Part shown: positions 53,376 through 62,211 of the stretch, piece after piece
How positions within the stretch are numbered: position 1 is the stretch's first letter
Layout: the number at the start of each line of letters is the position of its first letter
Source: Alphaproteobacteria bacterium Ga0077535
GTDB lineage: Bacteria; Pseudomonadota; Alphaproteobacteria; Caulobacterales; Aquidulcibacteraceae
NCBI GenBank assembly: GCA_001464425.1
Contig: LNEK01000012.1
Location: 1-64,000, forward strand
DNA length: 64,000 nucleotides
Reading direction: 5' to 3'
The notes under the pieces: model-generated
Told to the model about the DNA's origin: nothing
Seen by the model: only the letters and a program-made list of their open reading frames with translations
Database searches by the model: none
Program-made: the position numbers and the translations under genes

Positions 53376-53822
53376 TTATTCTTCTTCGACGCCGCGGAGC
53401 AATTCTTCGCGCACGATCATGTCGAACCGCGTCTGTTGATCGGGATCGAGGACGGCGCGCATTTCGAAGACGTGCGCGATGGCGTCCCTTTGCGTCTGGC
53501 CCATGGCATTGTGAAACCGATCAATCGCCTGGCTGAGGCGTTCGCTCTGGGCGTGGTCTTCGGCGACGGCCGCGGCTATGTCGCGCGCGGCCGCGCGCAG
53601 CTCTGCGTCAAGCGTTGCCTTGCGCGCGGCGTAACCAGCTTCAATCGCCTCCAACCTTCGGTCCTGTTCGGGCGTCAGATCAAGTTCGCGATGAACCGCT
53701 GCGTCGAGAGTGTCTCGATGAGGATCGGCCCGCGTGAGGCTTGCGCCGACGAACACGCCTCCCAATCCTGCGCCGAACCCGACGATGGCGGCGAGAACAA
53801 GCAGCTTCCAAGCCTTCAACAT
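53376..53822 (-). CDS. CnrX-like periplasmic metal sensor (set 2)
   Basis: 148 residues, a paralogue of the protein at 47255, with membrane anchor (LLVLAAIVGFGAGLGGVFVG). The distal HxxxM (IAHVFEM) is kept, but the first His of HxxxH is replaced by Asp (TLDAAVHREL), so metal preference may differ. It follows the CnrY-like gene after 3 bp. Its sigma gene lies divergently at 54302. Confidence 0.82.
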   Translation of the reverse strand: MLKAWKLLVLAAIVGFGAGLGGVFVGASLTRADPHRDTLDAAVHRELDLTPEQDRRLEAIEAGYAARKATLDAELRAAARDIAAAVAEDHAQSERLSQAIDRFHNAMGQTQRDAIAHVFEMRAVLDPDQQTRFDMIVREELLRGVEEE

Positions 53823-53825
53823 GAC

Positions 53826-54101
53826 TTACCGGGCGATTGCGGTGGCGGGCGCATAGGGCTGATCGAGCGCAAACGGTCCAAGCGCCGCCGTAGCCGATGC
53901 TGCGGCGGTCGATACGCCAATGGCCGAGCTGACCAAAAAGACAAAGGCGCAAACGCCCGCGACAGCGCTGCTGGCGCTGGCGCTCGCGCGGGACCGCGCG
54001 CGCGCATCAATTCGGGCCCAGACGTCGCTCTCCAGCCCGTCCAATGCTGTGTCGATGTCCACCCGGCCCAAAGCGGCGAGTTGGCGATCAAGGTCGGTCA
54101 G
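53826..54101 (-). CDS. CnrY-like membrane anti-sigma factor (set 2)
   Basis: I place the start at a CTG (54101): GGAGG lies five bases before it and the sequence from here (LTDLDRQLAALGRVD) aligns with MTLDIDRMLAALRD of set 1. This gives 91 residues with one membrane segment (AGVCAFVFLVSSAIGVSTAAAS). The long open frame upstream looks non-coding. It should hold the sigma factor encoded divergently at 54302. Confidence 0.65.
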   Translation of the reverse strand: MTDLDRQLAALGRVDIDTALDGLESDVWARIDARARSRASASASSAVAGVCAFVFLVSSAIGVSTAAASATAALGPFALDQPYAPATAIAR

Positions 54102-54129
54102 GGAAGCCTCCGGGCGATCACACTCTTCT

Positions 54130-54154
54130 ATACGCGCGCGGCGGCGCGCGCCCT
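54130..54154 (-). promoter_or_regulatory. Candidate ECF promoter of cnrY set 2 (AGGGCG-N13-GCGTAT)
   Basis: Minus strand AGGGCG at 54154-54149 and GCGTAT at 54135-54130, 13 bp apart, 28 bp before the CTG start. The bases around the -10 match those before cusF (38963-38983) with one indel and one change over 21 bp. Confidence 0.6.
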
Positions 54155-54301
54155 GGGTAGAGCTAGCCCATCGGGCTCCGCCGAAGCAAGGACGAGACGC
54201 CCAAGGCGCAAATGCAGGGACTTGATCCAAAGCAAAGCACGGATGCAAGTTAGGCGCGACCTTGTCATGGGGCCGCGTTCTTCTCGGCCAGCGAGGCGAT
54301 C

Positions 54302-54922
54302 ATGAAACCCATTGCGGCTCAGCCTTCAGCGCTGCCGGGGCAGGTCCGTTCCCCGTCGCGCCGCGTCGCGTTCATCGGCGGTTTCGATGATTTGATTGCG
54401 CGGGCCCAGCGAGGCGATCGGACCGCGTTCAGCGCGCTCATGAGCGCCCATAAGGACGATCTCTTTCGCTTTGTGCGCCGGCGGTTCGCTGACGCCGACG
54501 CGGCGAGCGATATCGTTCAAGAAGCCTTCGTCGCGGCCTGGGGCGCAATGGCGAGTTTCGATCCAGACCGTTCGTTCAAGACCTGGCTCCACGCGATCGC
54601 ATTGAACAAATGCCGGGACGCGGCGCGCCGCGCCGCGACCCGCCGAGGTTTCTGGGGACAGTGTCCCGAAGGTGAGGACCTGCGCGTCGCCGACGACGCG
54701 CCCTCGCCCGAGGCGGAAACGATAAGCCGCGAAGAAGTGCGCATACTGCGCCAGGCGCTGGCGGCCCTGCCCGAACATCTGCGCGAGGCGCTGATGCTCA
54801 CAGCCGTCGACGGTCTATCGCAAGCGGCCGCTAGCGCAACGCTCGGCTGCTCAGTGAAGTCGCTTGAATATCGCGTGCATCGCGCGCGCGAATTGCTTTC
54901 CGCCGAGATGGAACGCTTCTGA
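54302..54922 (+). CDS. ECF sigma factor, CnrH-like (set 2)
   Basis: 206 residues; the first 20 are not conserved, so a later start is possible. Region 2 (ASDIVQEAFVAAWGAMASFDPDRSF, TWLHAIALNKCRDAARRAATRRGF) and region 4 (GLSQAAASATLGCSVKSLEYRVHRA) closely match the set 1 sigma. It is divergent from cnrY/X set 2 with about 200 bp between, in contrast to the linear set 1. Confidence 0.88.
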   Translation: MKPIAAQPSALPGQVRSPSRRVAFIGGFDDLIARAQRGDRTAFSALMSAHKDDLFRFVRRRFADADAASDIVQEAFVAAWGAMASFDPDRSFKTWLHAIALNKCRDAARRAATRRGFWGQCPEGEDLRVADDAPSPEAETISREEVRILRQALAALPEHLREALMLTAVDGLSQAAASATLGCSVKSLEYRVHRARELLSAEMERF

Positions 54923-55053
54923 CGGCGGCCCGAAGCCCTTCGGCCCACCGCGCTGAAGCGCCTCCGCTATAGCTGGAAATGCCGTTGGCGCGTTCCAAAT
55001 AAGCAAGCACAGGACTGCAACACGCGGCCCCCGAACGAGACGAGGCGACGCAA

Positions 55054-55440
55054 ATGAGTTATTATTTTGCCAGGATCGTAAACGCGCCTTTTGCTGATGT
55101 TGTCGCCCGTGCGAAGGCCGCGCTCGCGGAACGAGGATTTGGGATACTCTCGGAAATTGATGTCGCGCAGACGCTGAAAGCAAAGGTCGGTGCGAACCTT
55201 GCACCGTACGTTATCCTGGGCGCCTGCAATCCGCATCATGCGAGCCGTGCACTGCAAGTGGAAGACAAAATCGGCGTCATGTTGCCTTGCAACGTTATTG
55301 TCCGCCAAGCATCGGCAGGATCGGTGGAGGTGGCGGCGGTGGATCCGGTTAAGTCGATGCAAGCCGTGCAAAATCCGACATTGGCGGAAGTGGCGGCGAC
55401 AGTGCAAACGTTGCTTCGTCAAGCTATCGATGCAATCTAG
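55054..55440 (+). CDS. DUF302 domain protein
   Basis: 128 residues matching DUF302: DVVARAKAALAERGFGILSEIDVAQTLK, ACNPHHASRALQVEDKIGVMLPCNV. DUF302 proteins are cytosolic, of unknown role, and found with metal and sulfur genes. The two Cys (GACNP, LPCNV) may bind a ligand. It precedes the acetate kinase operon by about 250 bp; 55441-55691 holds no gene I can support. Confidence 0.85.
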   Translation: MSYYFARIVNAPFADVVARAKAALAERGFGILSEIDVAQTLKAKVGANLAPYVILGACNPHHASRALQVEDKIGVMLPCNVIVRQASAGSVEVAAVDPVKSMQAVQNPTLAEVAATVQTLLRQAIDAI

Positions 55441-55691
55441 AATCCTGCGCGGGCAGAGCGGGGTTGATGGTTTTACCTCTGAACCAACAACGGTCGCGGG
55501 AGATAGCGCCGCTCAACAACGCAGCCAAATAGAGCGGAGATGTGAACGGGAGAGCTTGCTGGATTTGCGTTATATCGAAAGGGCTCGCCTTCGGCGATCG
55601 CGGTACGGCCGGCGCGATTGCGCTCCGGGGCGCAAAGCGTTCGTTGCGTCGTTGTATGACCGCGTTCGTTGAGTGAGGCGACCTAACGGTG

Positions 55692-56834
55692 ATGCCGATA
55701 CTAACGGTCAATTGTGGCTCTTCGAGCGTCCGCGTTGCGTGTTTTGCGCCCGATGTCATATGGCGTGCGCATTTGAGCGGCATTGGGCGCGAGGACCCGC
55801 AACTCACAATCGGGCGCGCGGGCAAAATGAAAACGATTGAACCATCGCGCGCCGGCGATCATGGCGAGGCGCTTGAGGCGCTTTTCAACGCCTTGCCGCC
55901 GATCGAGCCTAACGCCATTGGCCACCGTGTGGTCCACGGCGGCGTCGACTTTGTGGCGCCCACTCTGCTTGGGGGCGGAGTCGAGGCAAGGCTTTTGGAT
56001 TTCGCCGCCATGGCGCCGTTGCACCAAGGCGCCAACCTTGCGGGCGTCGCCGCGGCCCGGGCGCGCTGGCCCGACCGCCCGCATGTCGCCTGCTTCGACA
56101 CCGCCTTCCACGCCAGTCTGCCCAGGGCGGCGGCGATGATGGCGCTGCCGCGTGAGTTCTTCGCCGCGGGCGTCCGCAGGTTCGGTTTTCATGGGCTGTC
56201 GGTTGTTTCGATCCTGACAGCGTTGCAGAGCGAGGGCGTCGATACCGGCCGCGAGCGCATCGTGGTCGCGCACTTGGGCGCCGGGGCCTCAATGACCGCT
56301 ATCAAGGGCGGGCGCAGCATCGAGACATCGATGGGATTCTCAACCGTTTCGGGCTTGCCGATGGCGACGCGAAGCGGAGACATCGATCCTGGCGCTGTGC
56401 TGCACCTGCTGCGCGCCGGCCGCTCTCTTGAGGACGTCGAGGATCTTCTCAATCGCCGATCAGGATTGCTCGGCCTTTCGGGCGTGAGCGCAGATATGGC
56501 CGAATTGTTGGTTTCGCCAGACCCCCGCGCCGCGGAAGCGGTGGAACTCTTCTGCCAGACAGGTCGGCGTTGGCTTGCGGGTCTTGCGGGCGTTCTGGGC
56601 GGCGTCGACCGGGTGGTGTTTACCGGCGGCATTGGCGAGAACGCGCCGCGCGTGCGCGCGGCGATATGCGAGGGCCTGAGTTTTATGGGCGTGGACCTCG
56701 ATCGGGCGCGCAACGAGGCGGGCGCGGGGGTGATTTCGCGCGACGGCGCGCAAGTCATCATCGAGGCGCGCGCCGCCGACGAAGAAGCCGTCATCGCACG
56801 TGAGACCCGCGCCGCGCTGGCGACGATGAGCTAA
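55692..56834 (+). CDS. ackA: Acetate kinase (acetate/propionate family kinase)
   Basis: 380 residues from the ATG at 55692 (a GTG lies one codon before). Converts acetyl phosphate and ADP to acetate and ATP. The family N-terminus TVNCGSSSVRVACF, the HGGVDF and FHGLS motifs and VVFTGGIGENAPRVR are present. It is the first gene of a compact operon in which the next gene, of the phosphoketolase family, could supply acetyl phosphate. Confidence 0.92.
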   Translation: MPILTVNCGSSSVRVACFAPDVIWRAHLSGIGREDPQLTIGRAGKMKTIEPSRAGDHGEALEALFNALPPIEPNAIGHRVVHGGVDFVAPTLLGGGVEARLLDFAAMAPLHQGANLAGVAAARARWPDRPHVACFDTAFHASLPRAAAMMALPREFFAAGVRRFGFHGLSVVSILTALQSEGVDTGRERIVVAHLGAGASMTAIKGGRSIETSMGFSTVSGLPMATRSGDIDPGAVLHLLRAGRSLEDVEDLLNRRSGLLGLSGVSADMAELLVSPDPRAAEAVELFCQTGRRWLAGLAGVLGGVDRVVFTGGIGENAPRVRAAICEGLSFMGVDLDRARNEAGAGVISRDGAQVIIEARAADEEAVIARETRAALATMS

Positions 56835-56887
56835 TTTGGACGCACACCCATGTGTCAGGGCGCGGACGCTGGCGTGCGTATTGGTTG

Positions 56888-59305
56888 ATGGCGAGAAGAA
56901 GGGCGCGCGCCGGCCCCAAGCGGATCATTGTCGTGTCAGCACCAGCTAGCGACGCATGGCGGGAGGGGTATGGCGTCATCCGCCACCGGCCCGAGACCGT
57001 CGCGAAAATCGAAAACCTTGTCGCGCGCCACTGGATGGACGGGGCGCTGGCTGATCGCGACGGGGCGCTTGCCTTGTGCGCGGCCGCTGACCGCCTCGCC
57101 AGCGCCGCGTTGTGGACCGTAGCGCACATGAGTTACGCCACGCGCGTCGATCTCAGCGGCGCAGACTTGGCCGCGGACGCTTTTAAGGCAGCGCCCGAAG
57201 GCCATATGGGCGGTTCGCTCAACGCAGCCATCGCCTTTGTCGGCTATCATCTTGCCAACGCGCTCACCGGGCAGACGCGCGCCTGGGTGTTGGGGCAGGG
57301 CCATTGCGTGGCCGCGATCGAAGCGGTCAACGCGCTCTTGGAGGATGTATCTCCCGCCCAACACGGGCGCTACGGGCGCAGCGAAGCTGGTCTCTCGCGG
57401 CTCGCGGCCGACTTTTATTCTTATGCGTTGACGCCAGAAGGGCGCCCAGCGGCACCGCTCGGCAGTCACGTCAATCCGCACACCGCAGGCGGCGTCTCCG
57501 AAGGCGGCTATCTGGGTTTTGCCGAAACCCAATACGTTCATATGCCTTTGCCGGGCGAGCGCTTGGTTGCGTTCTTGAGCGATGGAGCGTTCGAAGAACA
57601 GCGTGGCTCCGACTGGTCGCCGCGCTGGTGGCGCGCCGAAGACAGCGGCTTTGTCGTGCCCGTCATGATCCTCAATGGCAGGCGCATCGAGCAGCGCACC
57701 GAAATCGGCCAGGAGGGAGGCGCTGAGTGGCTCGCTCAGCATCTGCGGCTAAGCGGTTTTGATCCCATCATCATCGACGGTCACGATCCGCTTGCCTACG
57801 CCTCGGCCATCATCGAAGCCGAATCCGCGCTCATGCATTTCACATCTATGTCGGAACGGACCTATCCAGCGCGGCTTCCCTATGTGATCGCGCGCTGCGT
57901 CAAGGGCTATGGCTTTCCGGGGGCGGGCACAAATCGCGCGCACAACCTGCCGCTTGCCGGAAATCCTCGCGCCGACGCCGAGGCGCGGCGGCAATTTAAT
58001 GAGGGCGCGCGCGCTCTCTTTGTGCCGAAAGCTGAACTCGACGCGGCGGCGCAGGCGTTTACTGTCCACGATGCGCAAGAGCGGCCGCGCGAAAGCCGCC
58101 ATCCGCTGACAGCGAGGTCTATCCCATCGCCGGTTTTGCCTGAGCCGGCTTGGGCGCCCGAAGGGGGCGCAAGTTGCGCCATGGAGGCGCTCGATGCACT
58201 TTTCGTTGAGATCGTCAAAGCCAATCCGGATCTACGCGTGCGTGTCGGCAATCCTGACGAGTTGAAAAGCAATCACATGGGCGCAACGCTCGATTTGTTG
58301 CGCCACCGCGTGAATGCGCCCGAGCCGGGCGCACCGGAAGCGGTGGACGGCGCCGTCATTACCGCGCTCAATGAGGAAGCAGTCATTGGCGCGGCGCTCG
58401 GCAATAAAGGCGGGCTCAATCTCGCCGTGAGCTACGAAGCCTTCGCCATGAAAATGCTGGGGGCGCTGCGCCAAGACATCATCTTTGCCCGCCGTCAACG
58501 TGAGATCGGCGCGCCGCCGCGCTGGCTGTCGGTGGCGCTCATCGCCACGTCGCACACCTGGGAAAATGCCAAGAACGAACAATCGCACCAGGATCCGACC
58601 TTGCCCGAGGCGCTTCTGTGCGAAATGGCGGACACCGCGCGCGTGCTGTTTCCGATCGACGCCAATTCCGCGGCGGCCTCGCTTCGCAGCGTCTACGCCT
58701 CGCATGGTCAAATCGCGTGCCTCGTGACGCCCAAGCGCGCTGTGGCTCGATTGCTCAGCGGGGCGCGCGCCCAACAAGCCGTGGCTGATGGCGCAGCACT
58801 TCTCCTCGGCGACCCTAGAGAGGCTGACCTCCAATTCGTCGCGATTGGCGCCTATCAAACAGCGGAAGCTCTACGTGCGAGCGAACGCTTGATGGCGCGT
58901 GGCCGTTCGGCGTGCGTCACCGCGCTTTTGGAGCCTGGCCGCTTCCGCGCCGGGCGCGACGAGATCGAAACGGCCTATGCCGCGAGCGAGGTGCAGCGCA
59001 GACATTTCTTCCCGGAGGAGACGCCGCGCGTTTTTCTCACCCATACTCGCCCAGAGCCCATGCTTGGGGCCTTGCGCCCGCTCGACGCCGGACCTTCACG
59101 CACCAGCGCGCTTGGCTTCATCAATCGGGGCGGCACGCTCGACGTATTCGGCATGCTGTTCGCCAACCACTCGACCTGGGCGCATGCGCTTGAGGCCGCA
59201 GCTCGCATCCTCGGCTGTGGTCGCGAGGAGTTTTTGTCCGAGGTCGAACTGACCGCACTCGACGGACGCGGCGACCCCAATGTTCTGCGCGTTGCACCTC
59301 AGTAG
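56888..59305 (+). CDS. Phosphoketolase-family (XFP) enzyme, divergent
   Basis: 805 residues from the ATG at 56888; a start at 56852 or a later GTG is also possible. Thiamine diphosphate enzyme fold of the XFP family: PEGHMGGSLN, SHQDP, IDANSAA and a transketolase C-terminal domain. The usual GPGHGGP loop reads GQGHCVA and the GDGEAETG motif reads SDGAFEEQRG, so it may not be a true phosphoketolase; some related proteins are labelled xylulose 5-phosphate 3-epimerase. Its neighbours, acetate kinase and ribose-phosphate enzymes, fit a role in pentose phosphate cleavage to acetyl phosphate. Confidence 0.8.
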   Translation: MARRRARAGPKRIIVVSAPASDAWREGYGVIRHRPETVAKIENLVARHWMDGALADRDGALALCAAADRLASAALWTVAHMSYATRVDLSGADLAADAFKAAPEGHMGGSLNAAIAFVGYHLANALTGQTRAWVLGQGHCVAAIEAVNALLEDVSPAQHGRYGRSEAGLSRLAADFYSYALTPEGRPAAPLGSHVNPHTAGGVSEGGYLGFAETQYVHMPLPGERLVAFLSDGAFEEQRGSDWSPRWWRAEDSGFVVPVMILNGRRIEQRTEIGQEGGAEWLAQHLRLSGFDPIIIDGHDPLAYASAIIEAESALMHFTSMSERTYPARLPYVIARCVKGYGFPGAGTNRAHNLPLAGNPRADAEARRQFNEGARALFVPKAELDAAAQAFTVHDAQERPRESRHPLTARSIPSPVLPEPAWAPEGGASCAMEALDALFVEIVKANPDLRVRVGNPDELKSNHMGATLDLLRHRVNAPEPGAPEAVDGAVITALNEEAVIGAALGNKGGLNLAVSYEAFAMKMLGALRQDIIFARRQREIGAPPRWLSVALIATSHTWENAKNEQSHQDPTLPEALLCEMADTARVLFPIDANSAAASLRSVYASHGQIACLVTPKRAVARLLSGARAQQAVADGAALLLGDPREADLQFVAIGAYQTAEALRASERLMARGRSACVTALLEPGRFRAGRDEIETAYAASEVQRRHFFPEETPRVFLTHTRPEPMLGALRPLDAGPSRTSALGFINRGGTLDVFGMLFANHSTWAHALEAAARILGCGREEFLSEVELTALDGRGDPNVLRVAPQ

Positions 59306-59320
59306 AAAGAAGCCAACGAT

Positions 59321-60685
59321 ATGACTTTGACTTTAACGAGCCTCGGCGCTGCGGGAACGGTCACCGGTTCAAAGCACCTCTTGGAGGCGGACGGCCGGCG
59401 CATCCTGGTGGATTGCGGCATGTTCCAGGGGCTCAAGGTCCTGCGCGAGCGCAATTGGGCGCCGCTCGCGGTCCCGCCGGAGTCGATCGACGCGGTGGTG
59501 CTGACGCATGCGCACTTGGACCACAGCGGCTATCTCCCCAAGCTCGTGCGCGATGGCTTTGCCGGCCCCGTCCATTGTTCCTCCGCGACGGCCGATCTCT
59601 GCGACATCCTGTTGAAGGATAGCGCCAGAATAGCCGAGAACGACGCCGAATACGCAAATCGTAGAGGCCACACAAAGCATAAGCCCGCGCTTCCGCTCTA
59701 CAATGTGCGCGACGCCGAGCGCGCGCTGAAGCAATTGAAGCCGATCGCCTTCGAGACGGAAACAAGCGTTGAAGGCGGCGCCAAAATGCAACTTCGCCGT
59801 GCCGGCCATATCCTCGGTGCGGCCACGGTCGAATTCAATTGGCAAGGGCGCAGCATCGTATTTTCTGGCGATCTAGGACGCTACGATGACGTCTTCATGC
59901 CTGATCCCGCGCCGGTGAACGCGGCCGATTATGTGGTCGTTGAATCGACCTATGGCGATCGCATCCATCCCAAAAACGATCCGATGGAAGCCTTGGGCGC
60001 GGTGGTGGAGCGGACGGTGCGCCGCGGCGGGACGGTCGTCATTCCCGCCTTCGCGGTCGGGCGTACTCAGGTCCTGCTCTATCATCTGTGGATGCTGAAG
60101 CGCGCCGGTCGCATCAGCTCGGTGCCGATTTTTCTCGACAGTCCGATGGCGATCAACGCAACCGAACTCCTCTGCCGTCATTTGGACGACCACCGCTTTT
60201 CAGCCGAGACGTGCGAACAATCCTGCGCCATCGCCACCTATGTGCGCGATGTCGAAGACTCCAAGGCCATTGTGTCAAATCCGATGCCTAAGATTGTCAT
60301 TGCCGGCAGCGGCATGGCGACCGGCGGGCGCGTCGTGCACCACATCAAAGCGTTCGGGCCCGAGGCCAAGAACACGATCCTGTTTGCCGGCTATCAGGCC
60401 GTCGGCACGCGAGGCGCCCGTCTGCTTGCTGGTGAAACCGAACTCAAGATGTTTGGCCAATGGGTTTCAATCCGGGCCGAGATCGCCAATCTGCCTGAAC
60501 TCTCCGCCCATGCCGACGCCGGCGAGATCATCCGCTGGCTCCGCGGCTTTGAAAAGCCGCCGCGCCGCACCTTCATAGTGCACGGCGAGCCGGCGGCTTC
60601 CGATGCGCTGCGCGTGCGTATCGCGCGCGAACTCGGCTGGGATGCGGCGGTTGTCGATGATCAGCGCAGGTACGAACTCGCATGA
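59321..60685 (+). CDS. Beta-CASP metallo-beta-lactamase fold hydrolase (RNA-processing type)
   Basis: 454 residues with the MBL signature THAHLDHSGYLPKL, further metal ligands and a beta-CASP domain, then VAGSGMATGGRVVHHIKAF and SAHADAGEIIRWLRG. The family includes RNase J and CPSF73-like nucleases that cut or trim RNA. In this operon it could release nucleotides that the next two enzymes process. It overlaps the following gene by 4 bp. Confidence 0.88.
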   Translation: MTLTLTSLGAAGTVTGSKHLLEADGRRILVDCGMFQGLKVLRERNWAPLAVPPESIDAVVLTHAHLDHSGYLPKLVRDGFAGPVHCSSATADLCDILLKDSARIAENDAEYANRRGHTKHKPALPLYNVRDAERALKQLKPIAFETETSVEGGAKMQLRRAGHILGAATVEFNWQGRSIVFSGDLGRYDDVFMPDPAPVNAADYVVVESTYGDRIHPKNDPMEALGAVVERTVRRGGTVVIPAFAVGRTQVLLYHLWMLKRAGRISSVPIFLDSPMAINATELLCRHLDDHRFSAETCEQSCAIATYVRDVEDSKAIVSNPMPKIVIAGSGMATGGRVVHHIKAFGPEAKNTILFAGYQAVGTRGARLLAGETELKMFGQWVSIRAEIANLPELSAHADAGEIIRWLRGFEKPPRRTFIVHGEPAASDALRVRIARELGWDAAVVDDQRRYELA

Positions 60686-62211
60686 GCGCTGCGCCAACGA
60701 CCAGGGAGGGCGAACACGCTTCGCACCTTAAGGCCAAGCGTCTCAAGCTTCTCTCACAAGACGACGCGATCGTGTTGATGCGCACCGATTGCCACGTCTG
60801 CAAATCCGAAGGACTTTCCGCACGCGCTCGCGTGCTCTTGAGCGCCGGCGACCGGCAGGTGATCGCAACGCTCTATCAAGTCGAGAACGACTGGCTGGGC
60901 CTCGACGAAGCCGGATTGTCGGAGGCCGCCTGGAAGCGCCTGGCCGCGGCCGACGGCGAACACATCGCCGTCAGTCATGCGCCGCCGCTTGACTCACTTG
61001 CTGACGTGCGACGGCGCATGTATGGCGGCCGCCTCGATCAGCGCGCCTTCCGCGCCATCGTCGGCGATATCGCCGCTGGACGCTACGTCGATATTCATCT
61101 CGCCACGTTCATCGCCGCGTGCTCGGCCTTTCCGCTCGATGTCGATGAAATCACCTCGCTCACGCGCGCCATGGTCGAAGTCGGCGAGCGCCTCTCCTGG
61201 CCTTCGGCGATGGTGGTCGACAAACATTGCGTGGGCGGCCTTCCTGGCAATCGCACCACACCAATCGTGGTCGCTATCGTGGCGAGCTTAGGGCTCATCA
61301 TGCCCAAGACCTCTTCGCGCGCGATCACCTCGCCGTCGGGCACGGCCGACACAATGGAGACGTTGGCGCCCGTCGATCTTGATATCGCCGCTATGCGCCG
61401 CGTCGTCGAGGCCGAAGGCGGCTGCATCGCCTGGGGCGGCGCCGTGCGCCTCTCGCCAGCCGATGACGTGCTGATCCGCATCGAGCGCGCGCTTGATATC
61501 GACACCGAAGGTCAGCTCATCGCTTCGGTCCTGTCCAAAAAGATCGCCGCAGGCGCCAGTCACGTCGTGCTCGATCTACCTGTGGGGCTCACCGCGAAGA
61601 TCCGCACGCAGGAGGCGGCGCGCGATCTGAGCGCGCACATGACGGCCGTCGCCGAGGCGTTCGGTCTTAAGACACGCTTTGTATTGAGCGATGGCGCGCA
61701 GCCTGTTGGTCGCGGCATCGGGCCGGCGCTCGAAGCCAAGGACGTGGTCGCCGTGCTTGTCGGCGCCGCGGATGCGCCACCTGATTTGCGCGAGCGGGCG
61801 CTCGCGATCGCGGGCGCGGTGCTTGAGCTTTCAGGAACGGCGCCTGACGGACAAGGGTATGCGTTGGCGCGCGCTGCGCTCGTCGACGGGCGCGCTTGGG
61901 CGAAGTTTCAAGCCATCTGCGAAGCGCAGGGCGGCATGCGGACGCCTCCGAGCGCGCCGCTCACGCGTCCGTGGGCGGCGGCCCGTTCGGGCATTCTCAC
62001 CAACATCAACAATCGCAAGATCTCCCGCCTCGCTAAGCTCGCGGGCGCGCCCGACGATCCCGCCGCCGGAATTGTGTTGCATGTGCGGTTAGGTGATGGC
62101 GTCGTCGCCGGGGCCCCGCTTGTGACCGTGCACGCCCAAGCACCTGGGCAACTCGCCTATGCGCTCGACTATGCGGCGGCCAACCCAGACATATTCGAAA
62201 TCGAGGCTTGA
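60682..62211 (+). CDS. AMP/thymidine phosphorylase family protein
   Basis: 509 residues: N-terminal extra domain (about 1-100, LKAKRLKLLSQDDAIVLMRT), then the pyrimidine phosphorylase core with MVVDKHCVGGLPGNRTTP and KTSSRAITSPSGTADTME. This length and N-terminal domain are typical of AMP phosphorylase, which converts AMP and phosphate to adenine and ribose 1,5-bisphosphate; true DeoA is shorter. It overlaps both neighbours by 4 bp. Confidence 0.88.
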   Translation: MSAAPTTREGEHASHLKAKRLKLLSQDDAIVLMRTDCHVCKSEGLSARARVLLSAGDRQVIATLYQVENDWLGLDEAGLSEAAWKRLAAADGEHIAVSHAPPLDSLADVRRRMYGGRLDQRAFRAIVGDIAAGRYVDIHLATFIAACSAFPLDVDEITSLTRAMVEVGERLSWPSAMVVDKHCVGGLPGNRTTPIVVAIVASLGLIMPKTSSRAITSPSGTADTMETLAPVDLDIAAMRRVVEAEGGCIAWGGAVRLSPADDVLIRIERALDIDTEGQLIASVLSKKIAAGASHVVLDLPVGLTAKIRTQEAARDLSAHMTAVAEAFGLKTRFVLSDGAQPVGRGIGPALEAKDVVAVLVGAADAPPDLRERALAIAGAVLELSGTAPDGQGYALARAALVDGRAWAKFQAICEAQGGMRTPPSAPLTRPWAAARSGILTNINNRKISRLAKLAGAPDDPAAGIVLHVRLGDGVVAGAPLVTVHAQAPGQLAYALDYAAANPDIFEIEA

